Below, one piece after another: positions 54,621-62,994 of a stretch of DNA of 64,000 bases; position 1 is the stretch's first letter, and the number at the start of each line of letters is the position of its first letter. The notes below the pieces were generated by a model. The model did no database searches, had not been told where the DNA came from, and saw only the letters and a program-made list of their open reading frames with translations. The DNA comes from Firmicutes bacterium CAG:882 (GTDB lineage Bacteria; Bacillota; Clostridia; Lachnospirales; Lachnospiraceae). The stretch lies in assembly GCA_000435595.1 (NCBI GenBank), contig FR895437.1, forward strand, positions 21,501 to 85,500, in the 5' to 3' direction. The position numbers were made by a program, and so were the translations under genes.

Positions 54621-56225
54621 TTAGAGCTGAGGACCTGCAGCAACTAATGCCTTACCTGCATCATTGCCCTCGTACTTAGCGAAGTTCTTGATGAATCTTC
54701 CTGCTAAGTCAACTGCCTTCTTCTCCCACTCAGAAGCGTCAGCGTATGTGTCTCTTGGATCAAGAATACCTGTATCAACGCCCTCAAGCTCTGTAGGAAC
54801 CTCAAAGTTGAAGTAAGGAATCTTCTTTGTTGAAACCTTGTTGATTGCTCCGCTAAGGATGCCGTCGATGATGCCACGAGTATCCTTAATGGAAATTCTC
54901 TTACCTGTTCCGTTCCAGCCTGTATTTACAAGGTAAGCCTTAGCTCCGCTCTTCTCCATCTTCTTAACGAGCTCCTCAGCATACTTAGTAGGATGAAGCT
55001 CAAGGAAAGCCTGTCCGAAGCAAGCTGAGAATGTAGGTGTAGGCTCTGTGATACCTCTCTCTGTACCTGCAAGCTTAGCTGTGAATCCTGAAAGGAAGTA
55101 GTACTGTGTCTGTGCCTCAGAGAGGATAGATACAGGAGGAAGTACGCCGAACGCGTCTGCTGAAAGGAAGATAACATTCTTTGCAGCAGGAGCTGAAGAA
55201 ATAGGACGTACAATGTTCTGGATATGATTGATTGGGTAAGATACACGAGTATTCTCTGTAACACTCTTATCATCAAAATCAATCTTGCCGTTCTTATCAA
55301 CAGTTACGTTCTCAAGAAGAGCATTTCTTCTGATTGCGTTGTAGATATCAGGCTCAGACTCCTTATCAAGACCGATAACCTTAGCGTAGCAGCCTCCCTC
55401 GAAGTTGAATACGCCGTTGTCATCCCAACCGTGCTCATCATCACCGATGAGAAGTCTCTTAGGATCTGTTGAAAGTGTAGTCTTACCTGTTCCTGAAAGA
55501 CCGAAGAAGATAGCTGTGTTCTCTCCGTTCATATCTGTGTTAGCTGAGCAATGCATAGAAGCGATGCCCTTGAGTGGAAGGTAGTAGTTCATCATGGAGA
55601 ACATACCCTTCTTCATCTCTCCGCCGTACCATGTGTTAACGATAACCTGCTCACGGCTTGTGATATTGAATGCTACACACGTCTCAGAGTTAAGGCCTAA
55701 CTCCTTGAAGTTCTCAACCTTAGCCTTAGAAGCGTTGTATACCACGAAATCAGGCTCGAAGTTCTCAAGCTCCTCTGCTGTAGGCTTAATGAACATGTTA
55801 GTTACAAAGTGAGCCTGCCAAGCAACCTCAACGATGAAACGAACAGCCATTCTTGTATCCTTGTTAGCGCCGCAGAATGCATCTACTACGAAAAGTCTCT
55901 TATTTGAAAGCTCCTTCTTAGCGATATCCTTCACAGCAGCCCAAGCTGTCTCTGCCATAGGGTGGTTGTCATTCTTATACTCATCTGATGTCCACCAAAC
56001 GGTATCCTTGGAATTCTCATCAACAACAATATACTTATCCTTAGGTGAACGACCTGTGTAGATACCTGTCATAACGTTGACAGCACCAAGCTCGCTCTCC
56101 TGACCTACTTCATAGCCTTCGTTAGTAGACTTTGTCTCTTCCTCGAATAATAATTCATAAGAAGGGTTGTATACAACTTCTGTTGTACCTGTGATGCCAT
56201 ACTTGCTTAAATCAACTTTTGCCAT
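54621..56225 (-). CDS. pckA: Phosphoenolpyruvate carboxykinase (ATP)
   Basis: 534 residues. Start ATG at 56225; an ATG at 56279 lies only five bases after the predicted transcription start. [23 protein letters not shown] (kinase-1a loop) near residue 240, [23 protein letters not shown] and [14 protein letters not shown] match the ATP-dependent family. In fermenting Clostridia it usually fixes CO2 towards oxaloacetate and fumarate. Monocistronic with promoter and terminator. Confidence 0.97.
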   Translation of the reverse strand: MAKVDLSKYGITGTTEVVYNPSYELLFEEETKSTNEGYEVGQESELGAVNVMTGIYTGRSPKDKYIVVDENSKDTVWWTSDEYKNDNHPMAETAWAAVKDIAKKELSNKRLFVVDAFCGANKDTRMAVRFIVEVAWQAHFVTNMFIKPTAEELENFEPDFVVYNASKAKVENFKELGLNSETCVAFNITSREQVIVNTWYGGEMKKGMFSMMNYYLPLKGIASMHCSANTDMNGENTAIFFGLSGTGKTTLSTDPKRLLIGDDEHGWDDNGVFNFEGGCYAKVIGLDKESEPDIYNAIRRNALLENVTVDKNGKIDFDDKSVTENTRVSYPINHIQNIVRPISSAPAAKNVIFLSADAFGVLPPVSILSEAQTQYYFLSGFTAKLAGTERGITEPTPTFSACFGQAFLELHPTKYAEELVKKMEKSGAKAYLVNTGWNGTGKRISIKDTRGIIDGILSGAINKVSTKKIPYFNFEVPTELEGVDTGILDPRDTYADASEWEKKAVDLAGRFIKNFAKYEGNDAGKALVAAGPQL

Positions 56226-56290
56226 CTTAACATAAACCTCTTTTCTTAAATTGTATTCCTTGAGAAATGGATTAACCATATTCTTCTGCT

Positions 56291-56319
56291 ATTATACATA
56301 ATCACTTTTTAAAAAGCAA
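56291..56319 (-). promoter_or_regulatory. Promoter of pckA
   Basis: Minus strand TTGCTT (56314-56319), 17 bases, TATAAT (56291-56296). Confidence 0.75.
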
Positions 56320-56361
56320 CAGTATTATCGTAGTGTTTAGGTAAATTTTAGAAATATAAAA

Positions 56362-57000
56362 CTAAGCCAATACGCCCTTGATGTACTCTGCTATCTCGGC
56401 ATTCATGCAGTCCTTGAAGAAATACTCCGCAAAATGCTCACCGCTTACGGCACCCTTTAACAGCTCCTGATCAATATTCTTAAGAATGTAGAGCATATCC
56501 GTATGTGTAACCTTCTTAACCTCATCTAATATCTTCTTGTTGCGCTGCTCAGGAACAACTCTCTCCTTAGGATAACCTCCGCCCGGCTCCTGCTCAAAAA
56601 GCTTCTCAAAAATATATGTAAGGTTAAGCTCAGCACCCCAGCCAAAGCCCTTTGCAAAAGGAAGAGCTACAGCGTTGCCGGCATTAATCTGGCTGAACAT
56701 AAATGCATCTGAAGGGTCAACGATATGTCCGCAAAGCACTCCCGGAAATGAATTGAGTGCAAGCATTGCACCCTCACCTGTACCGCAGCCTGTCACTACA
56801 AAGTCAGCAGCACCGCTGTTAAGCAGAATTGCAGCCAGAATACCGCACTGTACATATGTAAGCTGCGCCTTATCATCTGCGGAATACATTCCATAGTTGA
56901 CAACCTCATAACCCTTAGTGTCGGCAACCTTCTTAAGATTCTCATAAACCATGGCATTCTTAGCTGCCTGGCTGTTCTCATTAATTAAAGCTATTTTCAT
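56362..57000 (-). CDS. RpiB/LacA/LacB-family sugar-phosphate isomerase
   Basis: 212 residues. FVVTGCGTGEGAMLALN with the conserved cysteine and the loop near residue 70, and VDPSDAFMFSQINAGNAV. Longer than RpiB (about 150) by a C-terminal helical part, a form common in gut Clostridia. Substrate ribose- or other aldose-phosphate is not clear. Start after GGAGGAGATA. Confidence 0.88.
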   Translation of the reverse strand: MKIALINENSQAAKNAMVYENLKKVADTKGYEVVNYGMYSADDKAQLTYVQCGILAAILLNSGAADFVVTGCGTGEGAMLALNSFPGVLCGHIVDPSDAFMFSQINAGNAVALPFAKGFGWGAELNLTYIFEKLFEQEPGGGYPKERVVPEQRNKKILDEVKKVTHTDMLYILKNIDQELLKGAVSGEHFAEYFFKDCMNAEIAEYIKGVLA

Positions 57001-57093
57001 TATCTCCTCCGTTCTGCCGTCTCAATATGATGGCACAAATATATATAATATTATCATCTTACAGTATTTTTCGCAAGAGCCTAATTTATGCGT

Positions 57094-57705
57094 TTAACGT
57101 CTTACACACTCATATTTTGCCTTTGTCATAAGACAGCTCTTGAGCGATAAGAACCTTGCATCTGTCGGTCCGTCATCAACCGTTATATCCATTGCCGCCG
57201 CAATATTATTTATCAGGGCATCGTCAATTCCCGCTCTTATCAGGTTAAGATAATTAATCTTGTCCTGACACGTCGGAGCATCAAGAAATTCAAGCAGTCT
57301 CTCGTCAACCTGTCCCTCATATTCTTCCTCTGAATTATCGTGCTTCTCCTGCTTTGTCTCTTCCGGTTCAGGCTCAGCCTGTCTGCACCGGCTTTGTTCT
57401 TGCCCGCTTTGCTCACAATCTTTTTGTTCAACCTTCACAGCCGGTGAATCCGTCTCCCTGCCTGCCGTGCCGGCAAGTGTGTTTAAAAGCTCGAATCTGT
57501 GCTTCTGTTTCACATCAGGATATTTATCCTTATCAACCTCACCCACAAACATATCGTAAGGTCTGACCCATACCTGCATATCACCATACAACGCCTGATA
57601 TACAACATATTTTTCATTAGTCTCAGAATGTCTGGCAACCGCAACTATCTGATAGAGACTGCCTTTAAAATGCCTGTAAATTTCACCTGTCTTAACTTCT
57701 CCCAT
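57094..57705 (-). CDS. DUF1653 protein with C-terminal extension
   Basis: 203 residues from the ATG at 57705 (GGAGA six bases before). N-terminal DUF1653 (YRHFKGSLYQIVAVARHSE, YVVYQALYGDMQVWVRP), an acidic/Gln-rich linker around residues 80-130, and a conserved C-terminal domain with LNLIRAGIDDALINNIAAAMDI. DUF1653 is a small beta domain without known activity. Own strong promoter. Confidence 0.85.
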   Translation of the reverse strand: MGEVKTGEIYRHFKGSLYQIVAVARHSETNEKYVVYQALYGDMQVWVRPYDMFVGEVDKDKYPDVKQKHRFELLNTLAGTAGRETDSPAVKVEQKDCEQSGQEQSRCRQAEPEPEETKQEKHDNSEEEYEGQVDERLLEFLDAPTCQDKINYLNLIRAGIDDALINNIAAAMDITVDDGPTDARFLSLKSCLMTKAKYECVRR

Positions 57706-57752
57706 AATCAATCTCCGTTCCGGCGGCGCATCGCGCCAAATATACAATTACC

Positions 57753-57781
57753 ATTATATTTAATATCTTTTTGAGTGTCAA
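57753..57781 (-). promoter_or_regulatory. Consensus promoter for the DUF1653 gene
   Basis: Minus strand TTGACA (57776-57781), exactly 17 bases, TATAAT (57753-57758): a perfect sigma-A match. It covers the TTG at 57771 that an ORF search would offer as start of the S8 gene. Confidence 0.85.
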
Positions 57782-57848
57782 TCTCGAACAGTATACTGCA
57801 TATAATGAAAATAACACAACACCTGCACCTCTGTGCACAGTATTTCAA

Positions 57849-58754
57849 ATGCATATAAAGAATAAAACCTACTGCGTAAACGACATATATAAACTCGACT
57901 CAGTATCTCTGACCGGGCGTGGCTGCTGTGCCGTCATAATGGATACCGGAATTTATCCGCATACGGACCTTGCAGACCACATCATATATTTTAAGGATTT
58001 CGTGAACCAAAGGCTCTCTGCCTACGATGACAATTCACACGGAACACATGTTGCGGGAATAATTGCCGGAAACGGTTATTCCAGCCAGGGAATAATAAAA
58101 GGCATGGCACCCGATTGTAAAATAATCGCTCTCAAAATCCTTGACAAAAAAGGCAGCGGAGATAAAGATTCCCTCCTTGATGCATGTGACTGGGTAAAGC
58201 ACAACCGGCATAAATACGGCATAAAAATCGTCAACATTTCCATCGGCTCCGATACTTCCGACTGCGACGAGGAGAAGAATGAGGTTGCCTCGGCAATCAA
58301 CCTGCTCTGGACACTCGGACTTACACTTGTAGTATCCGCCGGCAACTCAGGCCCCGGTCCCGGAACAATCACCTTCCCCGGAACCTGTGAAAATGTAATA
58401 ACAGTCGGAAGCGACGCACTATTGCTTCGGAGCGATGGCAGCTCGTTTTCATCTCATTCCGGCGAGGGTCCTACCAAGTGTAACATAAGCAAACCCGACC
58501 TTCTTGCTCCCGGCCACAATATAATAAGCTGTCACAACCGCTACAACGGCTACACCGTAAAGAGCGGGACATCAATGTCAACTCCCGTCGTGTCGGGTGC
58601 CATTGCCCTCTATCTTGAAAAATATCCTTATGCCGACAACGATTCCGTAAAACGGACCATAAAGCTCAGTGCATCCGATGTAGGGCTTGCAGCCAACAGG
58701 CAGGGAGCCGGACTTTTAAATGTCAAACATTTTCTCAATACAGAACCCCTGTGA
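57849..58754 (+). CDS. Subtilisin-family (S8) serine protease, cytosolic-looking
   Basis: 301 residues from the ATG at 57849. Full triad: Asp in VIMDTGIYPHTDL near residue 23, His in HGTHVAGIIAG near residue 60, Ser in SGTSMSTPVVSGA near residue 238, with the oxyanion Asn in VVSAGNSGPGPG. No signal peptide or prodomain of the secreted type. The frame is open back to a TTG at 57771, but that lies in the divergent promoter and has no ribosome site; no clear site precedes 57849 either. A possible plus -10 TATACT is at 57792-57797. Confidence 0.82.
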   Translation: MHIKNKTYCVNDIYKLDSVSLTGRGCCAVIMDTGIYPHTDLADHIIYFKDFVNQRLSAYDDNSHGTHVAGIIAGNGYSSQGIIKGMAPDCKIIALKILDKKGSGDKDSLLDACDWVKHNRHKYGIKIVNISIGSDTSDCDEEKNEVASAINLLWTLGLTLVVSAGNSGPGPGTITFPGTCENVITVGSDALLLRSDGSSFSSHSGEGPTKCNISKPDLLAPGHNIISCHNRYNGYTVKSGTSMSTPVVSGAIALYLEKYPYADNDSVKRTIKLSASDVGLAANRQGAGLLNVKHFLNTEPL

Positions 58755-58783
58755 GCTTGGGATAATCCGCTGCCACAGGGGTT
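58743..58783 (+). terminator. Hairpin terminator between S8 and DUF885 genes
   Basis: GAACCCCTGTG / CACAGGGGTTC, 11 base pairs around a 19-base loop, containing the S8 stop codon; followed by a weak TTATATATGTTTT. Genes are convergent, so it may serve both. Confidence 0.6.
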
Positions 58784-58798
58784 CTTATATATGTTTTA

Positions 58799-60580
58799 TT
58801 ATTTATTACCATCCTTTTTTGATGCTATATAAGAATCAAGCTCATCCTGCATTATCTCGAATGAGACAATACCGGTATCGAGTATGAGCTGATGATATTC
58901 CTTGGCATCAAAACTGTCTCCGAGCTTTCTCTCAGCCTTCTCGCGGAGCTTTATCATCTTGATATGACCGACCGTGTAAGGAAGAAGAAGTCCCGGATCG
59001 GATATAACGGACTCATATATTGCCTGTGATGTACTTCCGTCATCATTTATGTAGGTTGAAAGATAATCAATTACATCATCTATTTCCCAGCCCTCATAGT
59101 TGACGCCGAGGTCAACTCTTGACTGAAGAATATAGCCTAACATATTGTCGAGTATACACATCTGTGCAAGCTCATCACTGCATCCGAGCATATAGTAAGA
59201 TCTGTCTGAAGCATATTCCGCATAGCCCTCCGTAAATCCGATAAAATCAAGAAGCTTTAATGCGTCAGGAATATCCTTATTGTTATATACGCCGGTAAAC
59301 TGATAAAGGTGTCCCGGGAAGCCCTCGTGTGCAAGTGTGGTATAAAGCCCTATATCATCGCCATCAACAGCGGAGCCGTTAACCTTGATTGAATTGTAGT
59401 CAAGCTGGTCCAGACGTGCCGTGAGATAATACGCAACCGTTCCTTCAATCTCTGTTGCCTTACTCTGATACTGCACAACGAAATCCTTAGTTGCAGGCTC
59501 AGGGAACTCACTTGTACAGTTGTCCGCAAGGTACTGAAGTATCTCCTTCGTATCCGACATTCCCGGATCAAGATTTAACTCCTGCTCAAGAAGAGATGTG
59601 TCCGAATAGTACAATGTAGCATACTCAGTAAAGAGATCCTCGAGCTCATTGTCTAAAAGCTTAATAATATTCTCAGGTGTCATCTGTGTCGATGTCTTAT
59701 CATGCACAACAGCAGTATAGAAATCCTTACCGCCATCCATATAATAAAGTCCCCTGTCGTTGGTCTCACCCTCAACGAGCTCGCCAAGCACATCTATTAT
59801 GTCCTGATAAGCGGCATCAAAGTACTCTGCAACATACTCCTCATTCGTTGCAATGTACTCCTTTTTCTTTGCATCATCGATATCAAGTGCCTCAACCTTC
59901 TCTTCAAATGAAGCTATAAGCGGGTTGGTATCACTTTCAAGGTATTTCACACAGTTGTCAATGTTGCTCTGAGCACAGAAGGATGCCATGAAGTATCCTT
60001 CCTCCGACTGCTTTCTTGTAAAATCAAGCACCTGTCCCACATATCTTCTCGTATCCTTTAAAAGCTCAAGATACTCCTTTACATCCTGCTCGTCATCAAA
60101 TACATACTCAATAAAATTGGTCGACAGATTGGCAACAAGACCCGAATTGGTCCCGAACATATTATCAAGCATATACAAGCCGTTATACTCATTCTGCTGC
60201 CCATAGTAAGCGATGAGGGTCTTTAATGATAGCTGCTGTCTCTGTGTAAGCAGCTCAGCATTGAAGCTGTTTAACTTGTCAAGTGTCTCCTTGTTCGACT
60301 TCTCGGCATCCTCTATCTCATCTATAGTGAAATTGCCAAGAGTATAGTCGCTTACCTTTATTCCGTATTTTTCCGGATCTGCAAGCTTATAATGTATGTT
60401 GAGGACATTGTCACCCATCTCATCAACAAAAAGCTCATTGCAGTACTCATCAAATTCCTTCTGTGCTTTCTTTTCCTTAGACTGCGCACCGCAGCCAATC
60501 AGTGACAGTGTCATTGCACCTGCCAGAGCGACAGCAACAGCACGTCTTAAAACATTACCAGGAACCGTTCTCTTTACCAT
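58799..60580 (-). CDS. DUF885 lipoprotein peptidase
   Basis: 593 residues, signal peptide with lipobox LIGC (Cys about residue 29). C-terminal half has the zinc motif HEGFPGH (THTLAHEGFPGHLYQF region near residue 412) and EGYAEYAS with the third ligand. DUF885 proteins look like M32/M2-type gluzincin carboxypeptidases. Outside of the membrane. Starts 17 bases after the fused GTPase gene, so it is in that operon. Confidence 0.9.
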   Translation of the reverse strand: MVKRTVPGNVLRRAVAVALAGAMTLSLIGCGAQSKEKKAQKEFDEYCNELFVDEMGDNVLNIHYKLADPEKYGIKVSDYTLGNFTIDEIEDAEKSNKETLDKLNSFNAELLTQRQQLSLKTLIAYYGQQNEYNGLYMLDNMFGTNSGLVANLSTNFIEYVFDDEQDVKEYLELLKDTRRYVGQVLDFTRKQSEEGYFMASFCAQSNIDNCVKYLESDTNPLIASFEEKVEALDIDDAKKKEYIATNEEYVAEYFDAAYQDIIDVLGELVEGETNDRGLYYMDGGKDFYTAVVHDKTSTQMTPENIIKLLDNELEDLFTEYATLYYSDTSLLEQELNLDPGMSDTKEILQYLADNCTSEFPEPATKDFVVQYQSKATEIEGTVAYYLTARLDQLDYNSIKVNGSAVDGDDIGLYTTLAHEGFPGHLYQFTGVYNNKDIPDALKLLDFIGFTEGYAEYASDRSYYMLGCSDELAQMCILDNMLGYILQSRVDLGVNYEGWEIDDVIDYLSTYINDDGSTSQAIYESVISDPGLLLPYTVGHIKMIKLREKAERKLGDSFDAKEYHQLILDTGIVSFEIMQDELDSYIASKKDGNK

Positions 60581-60597
60581 GCGGTTAATCCTCCCTA

Positions 60598-61557
60598 TTA
60601 ATTGAAGTATACTATATCATCAGCAGGCTTTTCGGCCGGCTGAATATCAGTTGCATAAAGTACAACTCCGTTTCCTTTGTACTCCCTCTGATACTCTACA
60701 TTCACCTTAGCGGTGAGCATTATAAAATCTCTGTCCTTAAATGCCTCAAGCTGCTTTTCGGCAGTCTTGTCGCACTTGCACTTGTAGCCTATAAATCTGA
60801 TATCATCTGCACAGCATGTCATCGCAAAGCGTCCCGGTACAAAATTATCGCGGAACAATGACTTCGGTCTGTATACCACAGCCTTCATCTTCATGGTCTT
60901 GCCCTTGTACTTCTCAGGATTATCCATCGCATCAACATACCAGATACCGAAATCCTCATCAGCAACCTCGACGACATCCTTGGTGAGGTCAAACGGAAGA
61001 ATCTCCTCAACCTCATTTGAGCTTCCGTCAGATGACTCAAAATATACCTGCGTTCTGCCATTGACAACCTTGACGCTTCTTCTGTAGCCGGCACGGTTAG
61101 TGTCCTTGACACAACGGTTAAAGATAACCATGTCTGACAGCTTGAACTTCTCCATCATGATTGATTTCATATCATTGTTAGCCATGTGCATGTCGAATGT
61201 CGATGCGTCGACCAGAGTTATTACCTGTGCCATAACAAAAAATGTCGGAATATTGTTTTCAAGGAAATTCTTCATATTCCACATTCCGTTAAACTCTATG
61301 AAAATACGCATCGGCTTATGCTTATCGCACAATTTTTTGAGATTGTCCCTGTTAAGGTCTTCCTCATTTTCTATATATTCTATTGCAACATTGAGAGGGG
61401 CAAGCTGCTTCTCATCATACTCCTCCATTCCCTCCTCGCAGGCGATAAGAAGAGTCTTATCACCATCCGCGAAGTCCTCGCTCTTTAGAGCATCATCGAT
61501 AAAAAGCGTCTTTCCGCTCTCCAAAAAACCATTTACCAAATAAACAGGTACTTCCAT
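60598..61557 (-). CDS. CobW-type GTPase fused to a DUF1980/YcgQ-like tail
   Basis: 319 residues. N-terminal half (about 1-190) is a COG0523 GTPase: Walker A GFLESGKT, IFIEFNG, VDASTFDMHM. It lacks the CxCC metal motif (CEEGMEE instead). The C-terminal half (about 195-319), with KMKAVVYRPKSLFRDNFVPG, RFAMTCCADDIRFIGYKC, matches the C-terminal domain of the TIGR03943/DUF1980 family (YcgQ of Bacillus), which is normally a separate protein with a membrane part. No membrane segment here. Second gene of the putative metal operon. Confidence 0.75.
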   Translation of the reverse strand: MEVPVYLVNGFLESGKTLFIDDALKSEDFADGDKTLLIACEEGMEEYDEKQLAPLNVAIEYIENEEDLNRDNLKKLCDKHKPMRIFIEFNGMWNMKNFLENNIPTFFVMAQVITLVDASTFDMHMANNDMKSIMMEKFKLSDMVIFNRCVKDTNRAGYRRSVKVVNGRTQVYFESSDGSSNEVEEILPFDLTKDVVEVADEDFGIWYVDAMDNPEKYKGKTMKMKAVVYRPKSLFRDNFVPGRFAMTCCADDIRFIGYKCKCDKTAEKQLEAFKDRDFIMLTAKVNVEYQREYKGNGVVLYATDIQPAEKPADDIVYFN

Positions 61558-61571
61558 TAGCTCGTTCCTTT

Positions 61572-62744
61572 CTATGCAAGCTTGAAAAGCTTAAGAAGCT
61601 TCTCTTCATTAAGATTCTGTCCGATTACACAGATTCTTCCCGTATAATCGGCACCTCCGTCACGAATCTCATACTCTTCAGGTACGGCATCAAAGTATAT
61701 CCACTTGCCGTCGGCACCGCTGACCATACCCTTTGCACGAAGAATTATACCGAACTCTGATTTTTCCGTGAGCTTGACAAGGATGTCCTCAATCTCCTCC
61801 TTGGTATATACATGAGGAGTCTCCTTGCCCCAGCTTGTGAACACGTCATCCGCATGATGGTGGTGATGGTGATGATGACCACAGCCGCAGCTGCACTCCT
61901 CGCCGTCCTCATGATGATGGTGGTGCTCATGTTCATCCTCATCGTCATCATCGTCGTGATGGTGGTGATGCTCGTGTTCATCCTCATCGTCATCATCGTC
62001 GTGATGATGTCCGCAGCAGCACTCTCCCCCATCATGGTCATGATGGGGATGATGATGCTCATGCTCATGCTCATCTTCATCGTCGTCATCGTCGTGATGA
62101 TGCTCTGCCGAATGCTCAAGTGCCTCCTTTAAAAGCTCATCCATAAGCGACTTCTTCTCAAGTGCCGACAAAATCTGCTCCCCGTTAAGCTCATCCCAAG
62201 GTGTTGTGATTATGGCTGCATCTGCGTTCTTCTCACGTATAAGTGCCACGCTTGCCTCAAGCTTGGCAGCGTCCATATTCTGTGTACGTGAAAGAACGAT
62301 TGTGCTTGCATGCTCTATCTGGTCATTGTAAAACTCACCGAAATTCTTCATATACATCTTAGCCTTGGTCGCATCAGCAACCGTAAGGAAACAGTCAAGC
62401 TCAAGTCCTGCCTCATCCTTAACCTTCTCAACAGCAGCTACAACATCTGAAAGCTTGCCGACACCTGACGGCTCAATAATTATTCTGTCAGGAGCATATT
62501 CCTTAGATACCTTAATAAGAGCCTTTCCGAAATCTCCGACAAGTGAACAGCAGATACAGCCTGAATTCATCTCAGTAATCTGAATTCCGGCATCCTTAAG
62601 GAAACCACCGTCGATTCCGATTTCACCAAATTCATTTTCTATCAAAACTACCTTCTGTCCGGCATATACCTGCTCTAAAAGCTTCTTGATGAAGGTTGTC
62701 TTACCTGCGCCTAAAAAACCTGAAATAATAGTTACTTTTGACAT
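61572..62744 (-). CDS. COG0523 (CobW/YciC/ZagA-like) metal GTPase with His-rich region
   Basis: 390 residues. GTPase domain: GFLGAGKTTFIKKL at 9-22, metal motif GCICCS with CxCC at 63-66, IEPSGVG at 90-96. C-terminal CobW_C domain from about residue 300. Between them residues 211-300 are a His/Asp/Glu stretch made of three similar units ending in HHDDDDDEDEHEH, with cysteines in ECCCGHH and CSCGCGHH. Such regions buffer Zn or Ni. Likely inserts metal into target enzymes. Promoter at 62789-62817 and a Fur-like box at 62760-62774. Confidence 0.93.
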   Translation of the reverse strand: MSKVTIISGFLGAGKTTFIKKLLEQVYAGQKVVLIENEFGEIGIDGGFLKDAGIQITEMNSGCICCSLVGDFGKALIKVSKEYAPDRIIIEPSGVGKLSDVVAAVEKVKDEAGLELDCFLTVADATKAKMYMKNFGEFYNDQIEHASTIVLSRTQNMDAAKLEASVALIREKNADAAIITTPWDELNGEQILSALEKKSLMDELLKEALEHSAEHHHDDDDDEDEHEHEHHHPHHDHDGGECCCGHHHDDDDDEDEHEHHHHHDDDDDEDEHEHHHHHEDGEECSCGCGHHHHHHHHADDVFTSWGKETPHVYTKEEIEDILVKLTEKSEFGIILRAKGMVSGADGKWIYFDAVPEEYEIRDGGADYTGRICVIGQNLNEEKLLKLFKLA

Positions 62745-62759
62745 ATTTATCTACCTCCA

Positions 62760-62774
62760 TAATAATGATAATCT
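62760..62774. promoter_or_regulatory. Fur/Zur-like operator candidate
   Basis: TAATAATGATAATCT, 11 of 14 matches to the 7-1-7 Fur box (TGATAATnATTATCA). It lies between the transcription start and the ribosome site of the metal-GTPase gene. Regulation by a Fur-family protein is a hypothesis. Confidence 0.4.
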
Positions 62775-62788
62775 TTTGTCAAGACGGT

Positions 62789-62817
62789 ATTATAACACTT
62801 GTCTCCCATAAATGCAA
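62789..62817 (-). promoter_or_regulatory. Promoter of the metal-GTPase operon
   Basis: Minus strand TTGCAT (62812-62817), 17 bases, TATAAT (62789-62794). Confidence 0.75.
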
Positions 62818-62886
62818 ATATGAAATTCAAGTTCAAATTGCATATTGACAATATTTTGCGTAAAATCCAATTAATTGCAAAAACTG

Positions 62887-62915
62887 TTTTCATTTTGCAG
62901 AAAATATAGTATAAT
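62887..62915 (+). promoter_or_regulatory. Promoter of carbamate kinase
   Basis: TTTTCA (62887-62892), 17 bases, TATAAT (62910-62915); leader about 75 bases. Divergent from the metal-GTPase promoter. Confidence 0.6.
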
Positions 62916-62994
62916 CAATAGCAATAGTATATACCTTTTATATATGGTATATTTCATTGATTTTATGATTATATATTCAGATTTGGAGGTTATT

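Noticed and set aside
57771..57848. Upstream TTG-initiated part of the S8 protease
   Set aside because: Lies inside the consensus divergent promoter and has no ribosome site.
61845..62114. Regular repeats that could suggest a CRISPR array
   Set aside because: They are in frame inside a conserved GTPase gene and encode a metal-binding tract; no spacers of constant length.
61812..62132. 106-residue plus-strand ORF opposite the metal GTPase
   Set aside because: It is the reverse of the His/Asp codon repeats and gives a low-complexity Met/Val/Leu string; no ribosome site.
62875..62994. N-terminal extension of carbamate kinase
   Set aside because: Covers the promoter; no family similarity; a strong ribosome site precedes 62995.
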